From the NCBI GenBank assembly GCA_021904315.1, contig CM038922.1, forward strand, positions 13,863,347 through 13,927,346: a stretch of 64,000 nucleotides of DNA. Direction: 5' to 3'. The stretch's first letter is position 1, and every line of letters starts with the position of its first letter. Made by a program: the position numbers and the translations under genes. Shown here piece after piece: positions 34,487 through 47,799 of the stretch. The notes beneath the pieces are model-generated. The model made no database searches. It saw only the letters and a list, made by a program, of their open reading frames with translations, and was not told the origin of the DNA. This DNA comes from Sphagnum magellanicum (lineage: Eukaryota > Streptophyta > Sphagnopsida > Sphagnales > Sphagnaceae).

Positions 34487-37400
34487 GTCGCGAGTTCCTT
34501 TTCGACTAGAAAGAAATTCATAGCTGAAACCACAAAGCCTCAATGAATGAGAAGACCCCCTGAAAGAGTGCCCGAGTATCTCACGCGGTTCCGGTTCACA
34601 GCCCATTTCTGCAACCCAGTCAATAACTTGCAAGACACTGGTACTAAGCACACCAGCATCACCACTCTACACCAAGTCCTCAGGGCACATGTGTCACCAA
34701 TGGTCAAGACCAGTGTGAAGGTGGGTATTTGATTTTTTAAAAATATATAACAATTGGGTATGGGTTTTTAAAGAAAATTATTTTAAAGAACCAGCCAGGT
34801 CTGGTTAATTGAATTTTTAAAATTTTTAAAGAGCCACCTGAGGTGGTTCTCTCACAATTGGGGCTCAATGGGTGCAAGCCACGGGTGAGGGTTTGGATAT
34901 TGATTTAGATGGATGTGTAACCTAAATTATTTAACAAAAACCCCGGGCTATTTTAACAAGTGCATTTAAAGGTTCTTTGGGGTCTTTAATGGAACCCTGA
35001 CCACTTATATTATGTGTGTTGGTAGGTAACTTAAAGATTATTCAAGGTTCTTTGATAAATGCCCAGTTAGATGAAATACCCAAGTCTAAAAGAACACAGA
35101 TTCTTAGAATTCAAGGCTTAACACACCAAAAAAATAAAATTAGTCTACCTACTAACAAAAATATTCACAAACATATCAAAGTGGTGCAACTTGAAAATCC
35201 AAAGATGAATCTTTCAATCTTCAATTTAAACTTATTTGAAACCCTAAACCCAAATAAAAATGAAATTAATATTTAAGAATATAATGAATATGAAATATAG
35301 AACATTTTCTCAATATTGGTTTCCAATAGGCAAAGTTAAACTCTTCTTTTGCATATTCCAAGTTTCAGTTTTCATCCCCCATACTCACATCCCTCAAACA
35401 ACAAAGGAGCAAGAAATAACAAGAAAATGATTGGACCAAAACTTCACAAGTTCCCTAAATTCCATCCCCCAAACTCACATCCCTTCGAACAACTAAAAAC
35501 ACAAAGAGAAAAACATACATCACTAAAGACCAAAGACTATTTCAAACCCAATGCACTTGATAGAAATTGAAAAGTAGAAACCCAAATTTCATTATGCAAA
35601 AAAAAAGTGAAAAGTAAAAACATGACCAAAATTATAACCATAGGATGGGTAGGAGCAAAGAGCAAGACACATAACACATGATAGACAAAAGACAACAACA
35701 AACCAAATTAAAGCCCCATATAAGAAAAAAAAAAACACTAGTAACAAGTTAAATGATAAACAATAAACATCAAGATCTACTTGACAAAAGGAAAAGTATT
35801 CATAAAACCAAATTAAGCCCACAAATGACACATAAAATACACACCACACAAATAAAGACCAACATTTCCACTTGGGCTAGCTTGGAATCATGGCATAGAC
35901 CCCTTAAATCTTGACATAAAGCCTATTTCATCATCTTCACTTTTGTAAGGCTCATGATAAGATTACATTTGTCATTTGATCAAGATAGTAAGAATCTCAA
36001 TTTTTAATTTTATTGCATGATGATTGTACTTGAAAATTATCCATACAATCATTAAAACCAACATTCCATCTTCAACTCCACATCATAACCATGAACTATA
36101 GACTTGAAATGCCTACAAAACTAAGAAGAAATTCAAACTTGGTGAACCAAATTACAGTATCACATCTTCCAACCATCTTAAGTCTTTGGAGATTCTTTGC
36201 GTTCAATCTCATGTGCAAATTTAACATTTGATTTTTCAATCAAATTTAATTTTGCCTCACATATAAATGCAAGGTCAAAAACCTTAAGGCACCCAACACA
36301 TGGATTATGTGGTCAATTTTTGTTAACAAAAATTAGCTTGTTAAGATTTTATGTTTGAAGCTGACATCTATGAAGTGCAATCAAGATTCTAGCAATGGAG
36401 ATAATCCTTTTTGTTTTGATTTGGGAGGCCAAGATGCACAAAATTTATTTAACTTAGGTAATAATTGTTGGAAACCTATGTTCTTCTATGTGCCACCATG
36501 TTAAGGTGTAATTGCAACTATTTCATCAACAAGATATTGATGGTAAATGTACAACTTTCTACCAATAAGGTCCTTCAAAATGTTTGTAGTTGTGTCTATG
36601 GTGCAAAACAAATATTCATTTCTAGTCCTTGAACCAAATGCATCAAGTTCTCCAACAATAATTGGCATTGACAACTTATAAACTTCCATTAACAAAAGTA
36701 GCTAAAATTTCTAGTCATACTTTACAACCAAAGCCACAACATTATCACAACCCACATGAATTGTGACTAAGTGCATGGATTCGTACCTAGGATTCAAGAT
36801 TAATACTAGCATATTGTGATTTTATTTTTTCAAACATGTGTAAAAAAGAAAGGAAAGGGTTCAAAACTTCCAAAACCTAACAATTCATGCGACACATAAA
36901 TTTTTCCAACTACTAATAAAAAATGGAAGCCTTTGGATATGTAAAGTTATTAGGAATATCCACAACAACAAGCTTTTCATGAAGAACATGGTATGTATAA
37001 TTGATGAAATGTAGGGCATCTCCAAGGAATTAATGCCCTTGACTTTGATTAATAACACATTTTATAACTATAATGTTAATGGTAGAAAATTGTCACGTGT
37101 TAGTTAAAACACCATAGGTGTTAGGAGATGGTAATATCGTCATTAGATGGTAATTATTGTTAGATGGTAGAATAAATTTAAAAGAGTTATAGAGTGAAAA
37201 TGTTTTTTGATGATAATACCGTCAATACAACAAACTACCTTCATAAGGCAGAATAATCAAAAGTTAATTCTAGGAAGAATTCTAATAAAAATAATATTAG
37301 TTACTAGAAATAATATCCTAATCTAGTTCATTTAGAAGGGGATCCTAGTAACTATTTAGTTACTAGTGATAAATATCTTACTTACCATTTTTTATTTATT

Positions 37401-39693
37401 AAAGGGTGAAGCCATTTAAGTTAATTAGTCCAAGTGGATAAAGGATGGATGGATTTCCTTTAACTAGGATGTGTGGAAGGGATTAGGATAAGAAAATTTA
37501 AAAGGATAAAGACTAAACCATTGTGTGGTGAACATCTTTTTTAAGTTCCTTATTTATTTTTTGGGAGTAATGAAGGATTTCATTCAATGATTAAATCATT
37601 AGAAGATTAATGTGACATTCTTATGTGATAAAAAAGGAGAAGAACATGGAAGAAAGTTGTATTTGTCCTTACATAATGGAGAATGATTGAAGGTTGTATG
37701 GATTTTAACATTTCTTTTTAGTGTGTGTTCTACTTAAAGTGTGATAAAAGAAAGGAGAATAGCTCATATCAAATTTATATAGAGTTTTATTACTTTTATG
37801 TATTAGTTTTTCTTTTCTTTTATAAAGTTAAAATATTATTTACTATTTGTTTTAGTTTTGGAATATAAAGTGCATTCTACCAGAAGATGGTAGCTACCAT
37901 TAAAAGGCAACAACAAGGAGGTAGACATGAGATTTGGGGATTGTAGGGAAAGTAATGTTGCTATAGATGGTAGTCAATAACCACAAAGGGTTTGAAGGCA
38001 ATAGATGGTAGGCAATAGCTATCGAAGGTTAGAAAGCAGTTAGGGGTATTTTTTCAAGTCTACAAATGATGATATGTGCATGATGATAGCTGTTGCATGA
38101 TGGTAGTTATTATAGGACGATAGTTGATGCATGACGGTAGTTGCTATAGGACAATAGGAAAACAATAAATAAGTCTTACTTTCATTTGTTTTCTTTTTTT
38201 CTCATTCCCTTTTTTATTTAACAACATTTTTCCTTGATGGTAACTAGGTTGCCGAATTCCATGGTTTAACATTTAGCGACCATGCCGTGGATACATTCCC
38301 AAAGTTTTGGTTTATGTTGGATTTTTTGAGTTTTGTGTTGACATTACCATGTTGTGAATGCAAAGTTTCAAAATCTAGTTGGGTTTTGGGTTTTGTTCTT
38401 ATGGAAGTTTTCAAAGTGTTTGTTTTGGGAAAATACAAAATGAAGGTAGTTTGGAAAAAAAGTAGACCATAATATGTATGGGTTTTGCAATATTTGGTTG
38501 AGGTTTTGTTTTATGTTTTGAGGAAAGTTACAAGTTTTGGTGCTTTTATTCATTGTTAGTGGGGTTTTTCAAGGGGAAAATTAATGGTTGTGAGTTCTGA
38601 AAAAATAAGGGTGTGTGACAATATTACAACAAATAAAACATAGTGATGATACTAACTTTCTTGCTAGTTATTATAGATTTTATGACAGTAGTACCTTCAT
38701 GTTTGTTGTTAAAAAAAAGAAAAAGAAAAAAACCTAGATTTGAAATTTTAGTTTGTGCAAATGTGTTATGGAATATAACGTGAGATGGATGAGAGGCAAT
38801 GGTACAAAAAGTAGTACTTACATTCCAAGGCATTAATAGTGGGATGTTGGTTTACACACAACATAGAGGAGGTAGGAAAGTAAAAGGTAATCATATCATT
38901 AAGTATCCAAGTCAAATAGGAAAGAGGGTAAATTTAACCAAAGAAGGTAACAAGCCCCTAAGGCCTAGTCCAAACTTGAGAGCTTATATATTGGGATCTA
39001 CACTATCACTATTGACCTCTATGTTGTAAGAAACTAAACTTCTACTTTTGGTAGCAATTGGGAGTGGAAGGTAATATGCAAAAATACACTACTATTTAAT
39101 AAACATGATGACAAGGACAATGATAAGGAGTTCAAAGACAAGGATGGAAAACTTTGTTGTACAACTACCGTCAAAGGTGCAAGCAATAATAGACTAGCAA
39201 AGGGAGGTGAGTGAATGGACAAGCAAAGAGGTGTGTACCCACTTTCAAAAACCAAAATGAAATTTTAAAAAAAATTTACATGATATTGTGGGGGCAACAA
39301 AACCCTATTAGAATTACTACCCAATGATGGGTGGATGGCCAGTAGTGGGACAAGCAAATTATAATGAAGAGGGACAAAAATGCCTTTTCTTTGTGGTAGA
39401 ATCATGGAGCAACAATACCATACTAGTACTCTTGGGTCTTGGCATACTAAGGTGTCCATTTTTTGGTGTCACAAGGGCAGTTTTAAGGGGGGTACCTTTA
39501 AGTTTTGTACAATATGTGTTGGGATATGATTGAAAATTATAGGAAGGTTTCATTTAACTAAACTATAACATTTTTAGAATCAAATTTGAAAATTTGAAAG
39601 TAAAATGCCATCAATTCATTACAAGGTAGACATTTAAAATGACATAACATCTTCTATCATAGTCCATAAAAACATGTGTGAAATAAATAAATA

Positions 39694-39698
<5 letters not shown>
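34487..39698. other. AT-rich intergenic DNA
   Basis: About 5 kb with no supportable gene. A 61-codon frame at 34547-34732 (RPPERVPEYLTRFRFTAHFC) has a mild gag-like look but no partners. 37860-38160 has repeated GATGGTAG motifs. 38200-39600 is AT-rich with short frames only. Confidence 0.45.

Positions 39699-39771
<73 letters not shown>
39699..39771. repeat. AT microsatellite, ~73 bp
   Basis: An uninterrupted AT dinucleotide run; such tracts are prone to length polymorphism and assembly error. Confidence 0.95.
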
Positions 39772-39775
<4 letters not shown>

Positions 39776-40172
39776 TTTCCTAATCTGATTGTGAGGGTAT
39801 TATAATGTTAAAAAAGGGCTTACAAATAAGTTTAATATTTCAATTTATCAATACATGATTTATTAAAATGGAAAAATTGAGGATTATTTTTTTTGGAAAA
39901 AATGACTTTATTACCTTAAAAAACAATGGCCAATTATAAAAATTGAAAAAACCCATGTTTTTGCTTTTAACTTTTTCCCTAACTGATCAAATCAAAACAT
40001 GTGTCACAATTTAAAAACTTATAAGTTTAAGTTTTAGGTACTCCACTTGCCTCCTACTTTCAAATGGACAATTTTAGATTGCCAAAACACTAAATATGCA
40101 TATGAATTAAAAATTAAAAAAAAGTAAAATTGTGGACTCCACAAGTGTTATTTTTGATACCACCTTAATGTG

Positions 40173-40690
40173 CCAAGACCCTCTTACTATCTTAGGGTGG
40201 ATAGTAGTTGGTTAGTAGTGGGACAACATAAGACCAAGGAGGCCTTTAGGGACAAAAATGCACATCTTGCCCAAGGGGCAACAATAATGCACAATGGGAA
40301 GGGTGTCACATTGGTAGAAGAAACATTTGAAGCAAAAAAGGACTTGGAGGATGATCTACCGCCACTTATTGATTTGGAGAATGACCTACCATCACTCATC
40401 GATCTTATTCCTGTGGGAAAATTACTTAAGGAGGTGGTAGGAGATCAAAACAATCCAAATTACCATCTACTATTGGAGGAGGTGTTAACAAATGAAAACA
40501 CAACAAACTATTGTCTATTATTTAAGGAGGTGGTGGAACATCAACAAACAAAAAACTATCATTTACTGTTTGAAAAGGTTGTAGCACATTAGAACGCATT
40601 TGACAAGTTTCTACTCTTAAAAGAGGCATCAACACATGAAAATGTAGGAGACTACTGTCTATTGTTTAAGGAGGTGGTGGTGTCCAAAAT
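40173..40690 (+). pseudogene. Degenerate repeat-bearing ORF remnant
   Basis: An open frame runs from about 40173 to the stop at 40590, with no ATG at its beginning. It encodes duplicated DLP(P/S)LIDL segments and then ~19-residue repeats of the form NYHLLLEEV / NYCLLFKEVVEH / NYHLLFEKVVAH. The same ~57-bp DNA unit carries on past the stop to about 40690. A distant relative of its 5' part (AGTAGTGGGACAA, GGGACAAAAATGC) lies at 39340. It is probably a decayed retroelement or repeat protein; no family is recognised. Confidence 0.35.
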
Positions 40691-40780
40691 AACACCTTTG
40701 ATTTTATCTAAGGTTGCACCCACCTCAACCCTTTTGAATGTCAACAAAATTATAATGTGTTTCCAATTCTTCATCACATA

Positions 40781-43700
40781 TATGTGGATATTGATCCAAT
40801 TTTTAGGATCAATAATATTACCTTGTCTACACTAACAACAACAAAATTAACCTTTGAAATAACAAAAACTACCTTGGAAACGACCACATTGTCCATTGCC
40901 TTTCCAATTTGTTAGCCATTATTATTCGACCAATTCTTTAATGAGGTATGTTTTACCTTTATCAACAAAAACAACTCCCTTAATGACTCATATTCCAACA
41001 TAAGTATTCCATGCATGATAATGTGCAAGATAGAAATAAACTCAATATTTTTTTCTAAAATCCCAACTGAAATGGGCGAATTACACTAAGGTCATGACAA
41101 ACTTAAAATTGTGCCCACAATTTTTTTGTCTTTGCAATGTGTTGTGTCTTGGTTATAGTAATAATCCCCAATGAGAATGTTTGATGTAACTATTTTTGTT
41201 TTTCAATGATTGACATGTTTTTGAAGCATGTCAAACTTGAAAGCTAAACGACTTGTTTTTCCCTTGATCTTGCTAAAGATTGTGCACTAAGCTTAAGCAA
41301 TAACCTGTCATCTTGAACAATCAATTGTATGGTCCATGGAAAACAAGCCCGTGTGTCTTAAAACACATGAATATTTTCAGAAAATCTCTTGGGTTTTTTC
41401 TCAAAAGGCTCACAAACTACATCAATAGGTTCATTTCCATCTCTCCTTTCAACATTGCTACTTGATTGAAGAATTGAACTAAGAGTGCCACTCAATGCTC
41501 CTTGAGTGTTACATCCCACATGGGGCAACAATTTTGAACTTGAATTGGGTTCACCATTATAAAAAAAATCCTAACTTAAAGACTTTTAGGCACCTAAAAT
41601 TGAGCATTTGTTGTGAGATAAAATGCAAGAGACAAAATTCAAAATTGTGGTTTACGGCAGTTTCTTCCATTATGCACATTCTTGTCCATAAAACGAAAGA
41701 ATATAATTTTGCAACATCCTTATGTGGGGGTGATGCCCTGAGATGATGACATAACAGGAAGAAGGGCCCATGCAAGGCGATTCATGGAATTGGACCACCA
41801 GCGCTCAACTATCGCCTTGTGTGGATCGTCCTTCTGGGAATAACCTCGTCCTGGGGCATTACCCTACACGTCACGATTTGCCATCTGCAGCGCAGCAAAA
41901 AGAGGCCAATTTTTTTGCAGAAGCAAAAAGGCCACACTAGCTGCCAAGTCTTAAGCATGCGTGTAAAAGTTTTGTTGCAGGCGAGGGGAAGCTACACAGG
42001 CAGCCTGTAGAGATGGGATCCACAACAGGAAGTGGGAAGTTAGAGAGATACGTCGTAAGTGCTTCCAGAATCGACACGTGCGATTGAAAGTGAACAGGCG
42101 AATTCGGCCTGCAGGCTGCAATCATGAAGTAATCATCCTTGGAGAACCGTTATGCTAGTATTTAAACTGGCCATCCAAATACTTACGCCAGATTCTTCTT
42201 CTTCTGCTATTGTTGTTGGGTGTTGAGATCTACACCACTTAGGTTGTTGCATCCTTGCTAGATTCTTAGTGCAATGTCAGACGGTTAGATCTGAATTGCT
42301 TCATCTGACTTAACGTCAATTGGGTTCTGGCCCAGGCGCTGTTTGGCCCACTTAATGATGCTAAATTGTAAAAAAGTAAGTAAGTAAGTTGCCAGAATCA
42401 TCACCCATCAATAAGAGTAGAAAATTTGCACATAAGACATAATTTTAAAAAAATCTACATTAAAACCTTAGTGACAAAAACCTCTATCTCTTAAGCTTTG
42501 AATAACTCATGAGGAGTTAGATGGAAAAAAAAAACTCAAAGAGTATATACAACCCAATGATTGACCCCATCCAACGATGTAAAGACAATTTAATTTTTAG
42601 TTAATGATGGGAATTGGCAATGGCCATTTGTCCAATGACAAGGTGTATGGTGAAGGGAGGTCTATTTAATGGCAGGATTGGTGAATGTAGGTTTATTCAA
42701 TGGTGAGATTGACAAATGCAAGTTCATTGAAGATGTGAAATTGGTGAACAAAGATTTATTGAATGGGATGGATTAGTGCATCAAATGCTTGAGGTATTGT
42801 GCCAAAGGCTATTGTTGCCGTTTCCTTTTGCATTGATGGCAATGGTACAGAGTAAGAGAATGTTGTCTTTAGGTGGTGATTCATAATCATGACATCCAAG
42901 AAAGCCATGACATGTATATATATCTTATATGTAAGATTGTTCTCATCAACAAAGATCTCATGTGTAAGATTGTCCCATGGCCACATATGTTATGTGTGAG
43001 ATCCTTCTCAGCAAGAGAGATTTTAGACTTAAGATCATTCATTCCAAGGAAGAACTCCTCATGTAGAGGTGGCTATTAGCCAACCAATTTGTACATTTTT
43101 TGATGCTTGAGTCTTAGATGTTGCTGGAGGTGTACACATTTGCCGGAGGAACTTCCAACAACAGTGTCCTTAAGACTACTGGCATGGCTCCACCTTTGCT
43201 ATTAGCTTGGCATCCCGGAACTTGGAAGGCCATCTAATTCATATGTGATGATGCTAGAGTGAAATTGGTCTTATGTTAAGTGTTGGGAAGGAAGAATGGA
43301 ACATGCCCTCCTCACATTATGCATCCATTAATCCAAAGTGTTGGCAAAGTCAATTCGGTGGTCGGTTGAGTTTTGTGGAAAATGTGAATACAAACTTTGT
43401 CAAGATTCAACTCATGGGGCTTCGTAACTTTTTGACCTAATACACACCATATATCGTATCTTAATACGTAGGCTTAGTTGGGCAACAAGGCACTAAGAAT
43501 TTCTTTTTTGTCAATTATGTTTGGCAGTAAAAGATAATAATATATAAAATTTTGACATTATAATACTAAATAATGAAGTTATTATGCTTGAGAATTTCAT
43601 TCACATTTTTGGCATGTTAATGGATTTCTCTTTTAGTTTTTATGGTGAGTATGCAATTGGATAGGTGCAGATTTGGGTTAGGTGAAATAAAAATTTTCTC

Positions 43701-46650
43701 TAAATCTGGCAATTCCATGTGACATCTAATAGATTTTTTGGGCAACCAAGCAAAATGTTTGGTGGACACCACAAGAAAAGGCCATTTTTTAAAAAAAATT
43801 CAATTTTGTGATTTTGCTAAAGTGGCGATTGGTGTTTGTGTTTTTAAAAACTTTTCTCATGTTGCAACAAAAGTGGCCATTAATCACAAGAATATTTAGC
43901 CAAATCTGGCTAAAAGACAAATTGAGAAACTAAAAATTTAGGAGTCTTATTACGCGGTGGTAAACCACTAGAACCTATTAGCAAAGTATGACGATTTCAA
44001 AAGAAAAAAAAGCTAAAAAAAAATTGCCCCAAATCCTCCAAAAATCTTGGCAATTTCATAACTTTCTTTCTCTCCAAATGTGGCAATTTTTTTGGAAATT
44101 TTACAAAGTGTTTTGTTGACCATGTTGCTTGAGAAATTTTTTTAAATAGCAAAATAGCGAATTTTCACCACAAGAAAATATTTAAAATCACCAAAAAATC
44201 GCCACTATTGTTTACCGTATGAATTAATTATTTTTAATGATTAATTTTCCCACCCCCAAAAAAAAAAAAAAAACACTGGAAAAGACCGTTTGAATATTAT
44301 AACTAATTTCCCACCATTTATGAAAATAGACACCAAATGAATCTCATTAACTGATTTCCCACCGTCTGAAATAGACCCTATGCATATTGTGACCGGTTTC
44401 ACACTGGTATGGGTGTTGTATCCAATTTCCATCGTATGACAAGACCTTGTGTACGTACTCTTTGACCTCCACGTCCCTAGGAAGTTTAAGGGTGGCGATC
44501 ACCCGTAATCCCTAGGAATATTTAGCCAAATCTGGCTATAAACTAGAAATGAAAGCAAAAAATACTTATTCATCATCCTTCTTTTTTATATTTTTTTGGC
44601 TACACACTGAAAACCAAGTATACAACTCTGGCTTTTTTTTTTTCTTTTAAAAAAAAAAAATTATTATTATTATTATTTTTCTCATTTCTGGCAATTGAAA
44701 ACCTCAAGAAACAACACTTTTCTTGGTAGATTAAAAAAAATGCCAGTAGAAGATTGGTATTGATATTTAAAAAGCTTTTAAACTTTTTTTTAAGTAATCA
44801 ATACCAGTGCTTGCCAGGTATGAAATAATAATAATAATATTATTATTATTAATCAACGCTCCCAGAATAGGGTCAAAATACATGGAATTTGGAGACTTTC
44901 ATTGATTTTTTCTTTTAATTTATTATTTTTAATTTATTTTATTTTTCTGTTGAGATTTTTTTCCATTTGGCAAAAAAATTCAGAAAATGAAAAAAAAAAT
45001 TAAAAATTCTGAATTTGAGAGAATTTTCACCATTTTTAATCTAAAAATAATTAAATTAACCATATCTAAACCTAAGCATGTCCTAGGTCTCCAATTGTAG
45101 CAACACTTTTGTAAAAATGCTACAGCCCACCTAGGTAAATTGCCATTTAATGCCAATTAATAATTAATTAATGCTGGGGGATCCTAGCCAGTGGACCTTC
45201 TTAAGGAATATTGGAAAAAAAAAAAATTAAAAAAAAAAAGAAAAATGCCCTGCCCCAGAACAAAAAGAAACCCTAAAAAAGAGAAAAATAAAAATGAAAT
45301 ACATGGAATTTGGAAAAGATTTTCCTTCCGGACAAATTGGGACTTCCACCCAACATACCCACCACCGGCATGGCACCGTGGCACAAACCCGAGACCGTGG
45401 TGTGACAAACTAGGGTAAATTAGGTGGGTCTCTAATTTTGCCACATGGCAATTTTTCATTCGCCAGCGCTAAATATCCGTCCCCTCTATACCACATTTCA
45501 CAACATTCAAGGATTAAGTATGTAATTTTATTTGTGTATTTATTTATTTTGTGGGTTAAAATCAAGGAATTTTATTTTAGTTTTTAGGGCTAAGAATTTT
45601 AGGTTTTAGGGCTTCATGGGAGGAGGGTAGGGGGGGTGTTGTTTCTTTGGGGGTGTAGCACGTCCCCTCTCTACTCTACCACACATAGAAAAATACAAGG
45701 GTGAAGCAAGTTAGTTCTTAATTTTTTAAATGAATTTTAGGGTTTTAGGGCTTTGAAGGAGGATGTTCATACTTTTTAACCCAAGAAAATTCAGAGTTTT
45801 TTTTATATAGGTAAGCTTCAATTGGCATTGGGTACAAGGATTTGGAACTTGAAATTTGGCGTATTGAATGTTATGATAAATTTTTTAGTTGTAATAAATT
45901 TGCAAGTTACATTGCCTTGTGTAGAGATTGAGTTGAAAACAAAGATTTGTTCATGTAGGTACAAGCACAATAATTGCAAAGGTGTGAACTCAAATCTTTA
46001 GAAAGAACGACCATGAAATGTTAACCAAAAAGATTGAAGTGCAAAACAAAACAAGGGGTGTATCACACCATGACCTTGCCATTTACATGAAAAAGTTATC
46101 TTAAGGCAAAAGAAGAATTATGGAAACTCAAATATTTCACCATGCAAGGATATAATCTTCAAAAACTCCTCTAAACGAAACCGAAATCCTTCAAGATATT
46201 CTAACTCTATAACTAATCTCATGTTTCAACACAAGCCAAAATATCATCTTTCAAAAATCCTCATATAAAACTAGGCCTATTAACTAGGGGCAAAATCCCT
46301 TAAGCTACTAGGTATACTCTATAATGAATCTAAGCACAATATCCTTGCCTTGGTAGGCAAGGCCAATAAACACATGCATGCAACTTATGTGGGTTGATAA
46401 TAGTTAACATCATCAACATTATAAGAGAAGCCTTCTTTCTTTATTTACAAAAACCGTGACTTTTTTTCCATTGAATATTTATCTATTATGAATGACATCT
46501 ACATCACTCTTATTTCAATCTGGGATGTACATTGGATTTCCTACTACTAATAAACTTGCCAAGTTCAATCGCAAGTCGTCAATGAAGAAAATATGCTCTC
46601 CTCTAGTGGCAATTATACAAACAAAATGTTCCATAATGGTTGACATGCAA
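40781..46650 (+). repeat. Repeat unit A, copy 1 (A1)
   Basis: Noncoding ~5.9-kb segment matching A2 (54935-59959) in the same orientation, about 95-97% alike by eye over shared blocks. Three stretches differ: 41655-42405 versus 55812-56085, about 42920-43460 versus 56570-56775, and about 43620-43865 versus 56925-57165. Internal features include two copies of TATTTAGCCAAATCTGGCTA (about 43891 and 44519) and TAA/ATT microsatellites. It begins TATGTGGATATTG and runs straight into B1 at AACCGT. No gene is recognised. Confidence 0.9.
41731..42403 (+). mobile_element. LTR-like insertion in A1 only
   Basis: Segment of about 673 bases, starting TGATG and ending CATCA, absent from copy A2. It is GC-richer than its surroundings and has a TATTTAAA box (about 42160) followed by a TTCTTCTTCTTC tract, as in the R/U5 part of plant LTRs. 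No matching target duplication is seen, and sequence just outside also differs from A2. A solo LTR is the best guess; other insertions are possible. Confidence 0.35.
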
Positions 46651-47499
46651 CCGTTTATGACATTGACATTGACATGGACATTGAGTTCGGTAATAGCTTG
46701 AAGTGGTCACCTGTACTATAAGTAGCAATGGGTTCCCTAGCTATAGCACAATGGTTGCCTGTCATGTGGACACCCTGTGTTGCACATTGCCTCATCTTCA
46801 TGGTGGATAATGTTCGCCAAATTACTTTGGGCTCATGGAATACTTTGACATTACAAATCTTTAGTCAAGTTTACAAAAAAGAAGTCGAAAGTCTTTGTTA
46901 TACACAAGTCTTATGAGGTTTTGGAAATGATGAAAACAGCAAAGACTTGATAAACATACATGTTCAATGATATTCACAAACTTGGAAAAAATTGCATACC
47001 ACTTCAAAAGACACAAGTTGTTCTAATGAATGGATAAGGTGGTTAGAGTCTTGAACTTCCACAATTAACTCCTACACGTGGGACCAGGTCTAAGACACAA
47101 AGTGTGTGAATTATGCATGAGACATTCCATAGGAGATGAGTAGCCTATACCATCCACTCTAGATAATGCAGAAACACCTTCAAACATACCACTGCAGAAA
47201 TCAGAAGAAAAGGAAGTTGGGTACCTAGACATATGAAATTAATGTAGATAATAAGTCGCCCCTACCTGTTCACATTAGGTTAATACTAGGGGTTTACAGC
47301 TTGGACCAATCCCACTAGTGCACAGGTACCACAACTTCTGCCCAAGTGCTTTCCAACGTACATTTGGTGCACTTCATACTTGTCCACTGCAATTGACTCC
47401 AATCTGTATAGTCAGTAGTCAGTTTTCCTAGAATGAGGGGGCCAATAGTTCCATTCCTTCAACCTTGGTGTAAGATACTCTATGGACTTCACAGTAAAG
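46649..47499 (+). repeat. Repeat unit B, copy 1 (B1), with hAT-transposase-like fragment
   Basis: This 851-base segment is about 99% alike to B2 (54091-54931) by eye, apart from a 12-base and a 2-base indel. It starts AACCGTTTATG and ends CACAGTAAAG. At 46728-46916 it encodes MWTPCVAHCLIFMVDNVRQI, close to the W(T/S)PCAAHCLxLMLxD signature of plant DUF659/hAT-type transposases as I recall it; no longer frame surrounds it. B1 ends about 300 bases downstream of the DA1-like stop codon. Confidence 0.85.
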
Positions 47500-47799
47500 C
47501 TACATATATAATAATTCTATGTGCAGTTCTCTTCAGCTAACTAGTTTGTCTGTTAGCCTCAGTGGGTATCCTTTGTTGACTGAATAGACTTGTATTGCAG
47601 TCTGGCCTAGTAAATTACTCACCATATGTTTGCAACTCATTCTAAAACTTGCCTTCAGCAGCCAGAAATTGAGGTGGCAATAAAACTTTGGAATAGTTTT
47701 CCCTGACTTGCTCGGCTGCATGGACAGAGAGTGTGGGAGCCCTCAAGCCCACCTTCAAAGGCTGGCAGCACTTTGAGTCCAAGTTAGTTGACTAAATCA

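Noticed and set aside
34547..34732. Possible gag-like fragment (EYLTRFRFTAHFC)
   Set aside because: Only 61 codons, no retroelement partners nearby and no zinc knuckle; not enough to call.
44756..44820. Small inverted repeat TTGGTATTGAT/ATCAATACCA as a microRNA precursor
   Set aside because: The stem is short and AT-rich and lies within repeat A; no evidence for a miRNA.
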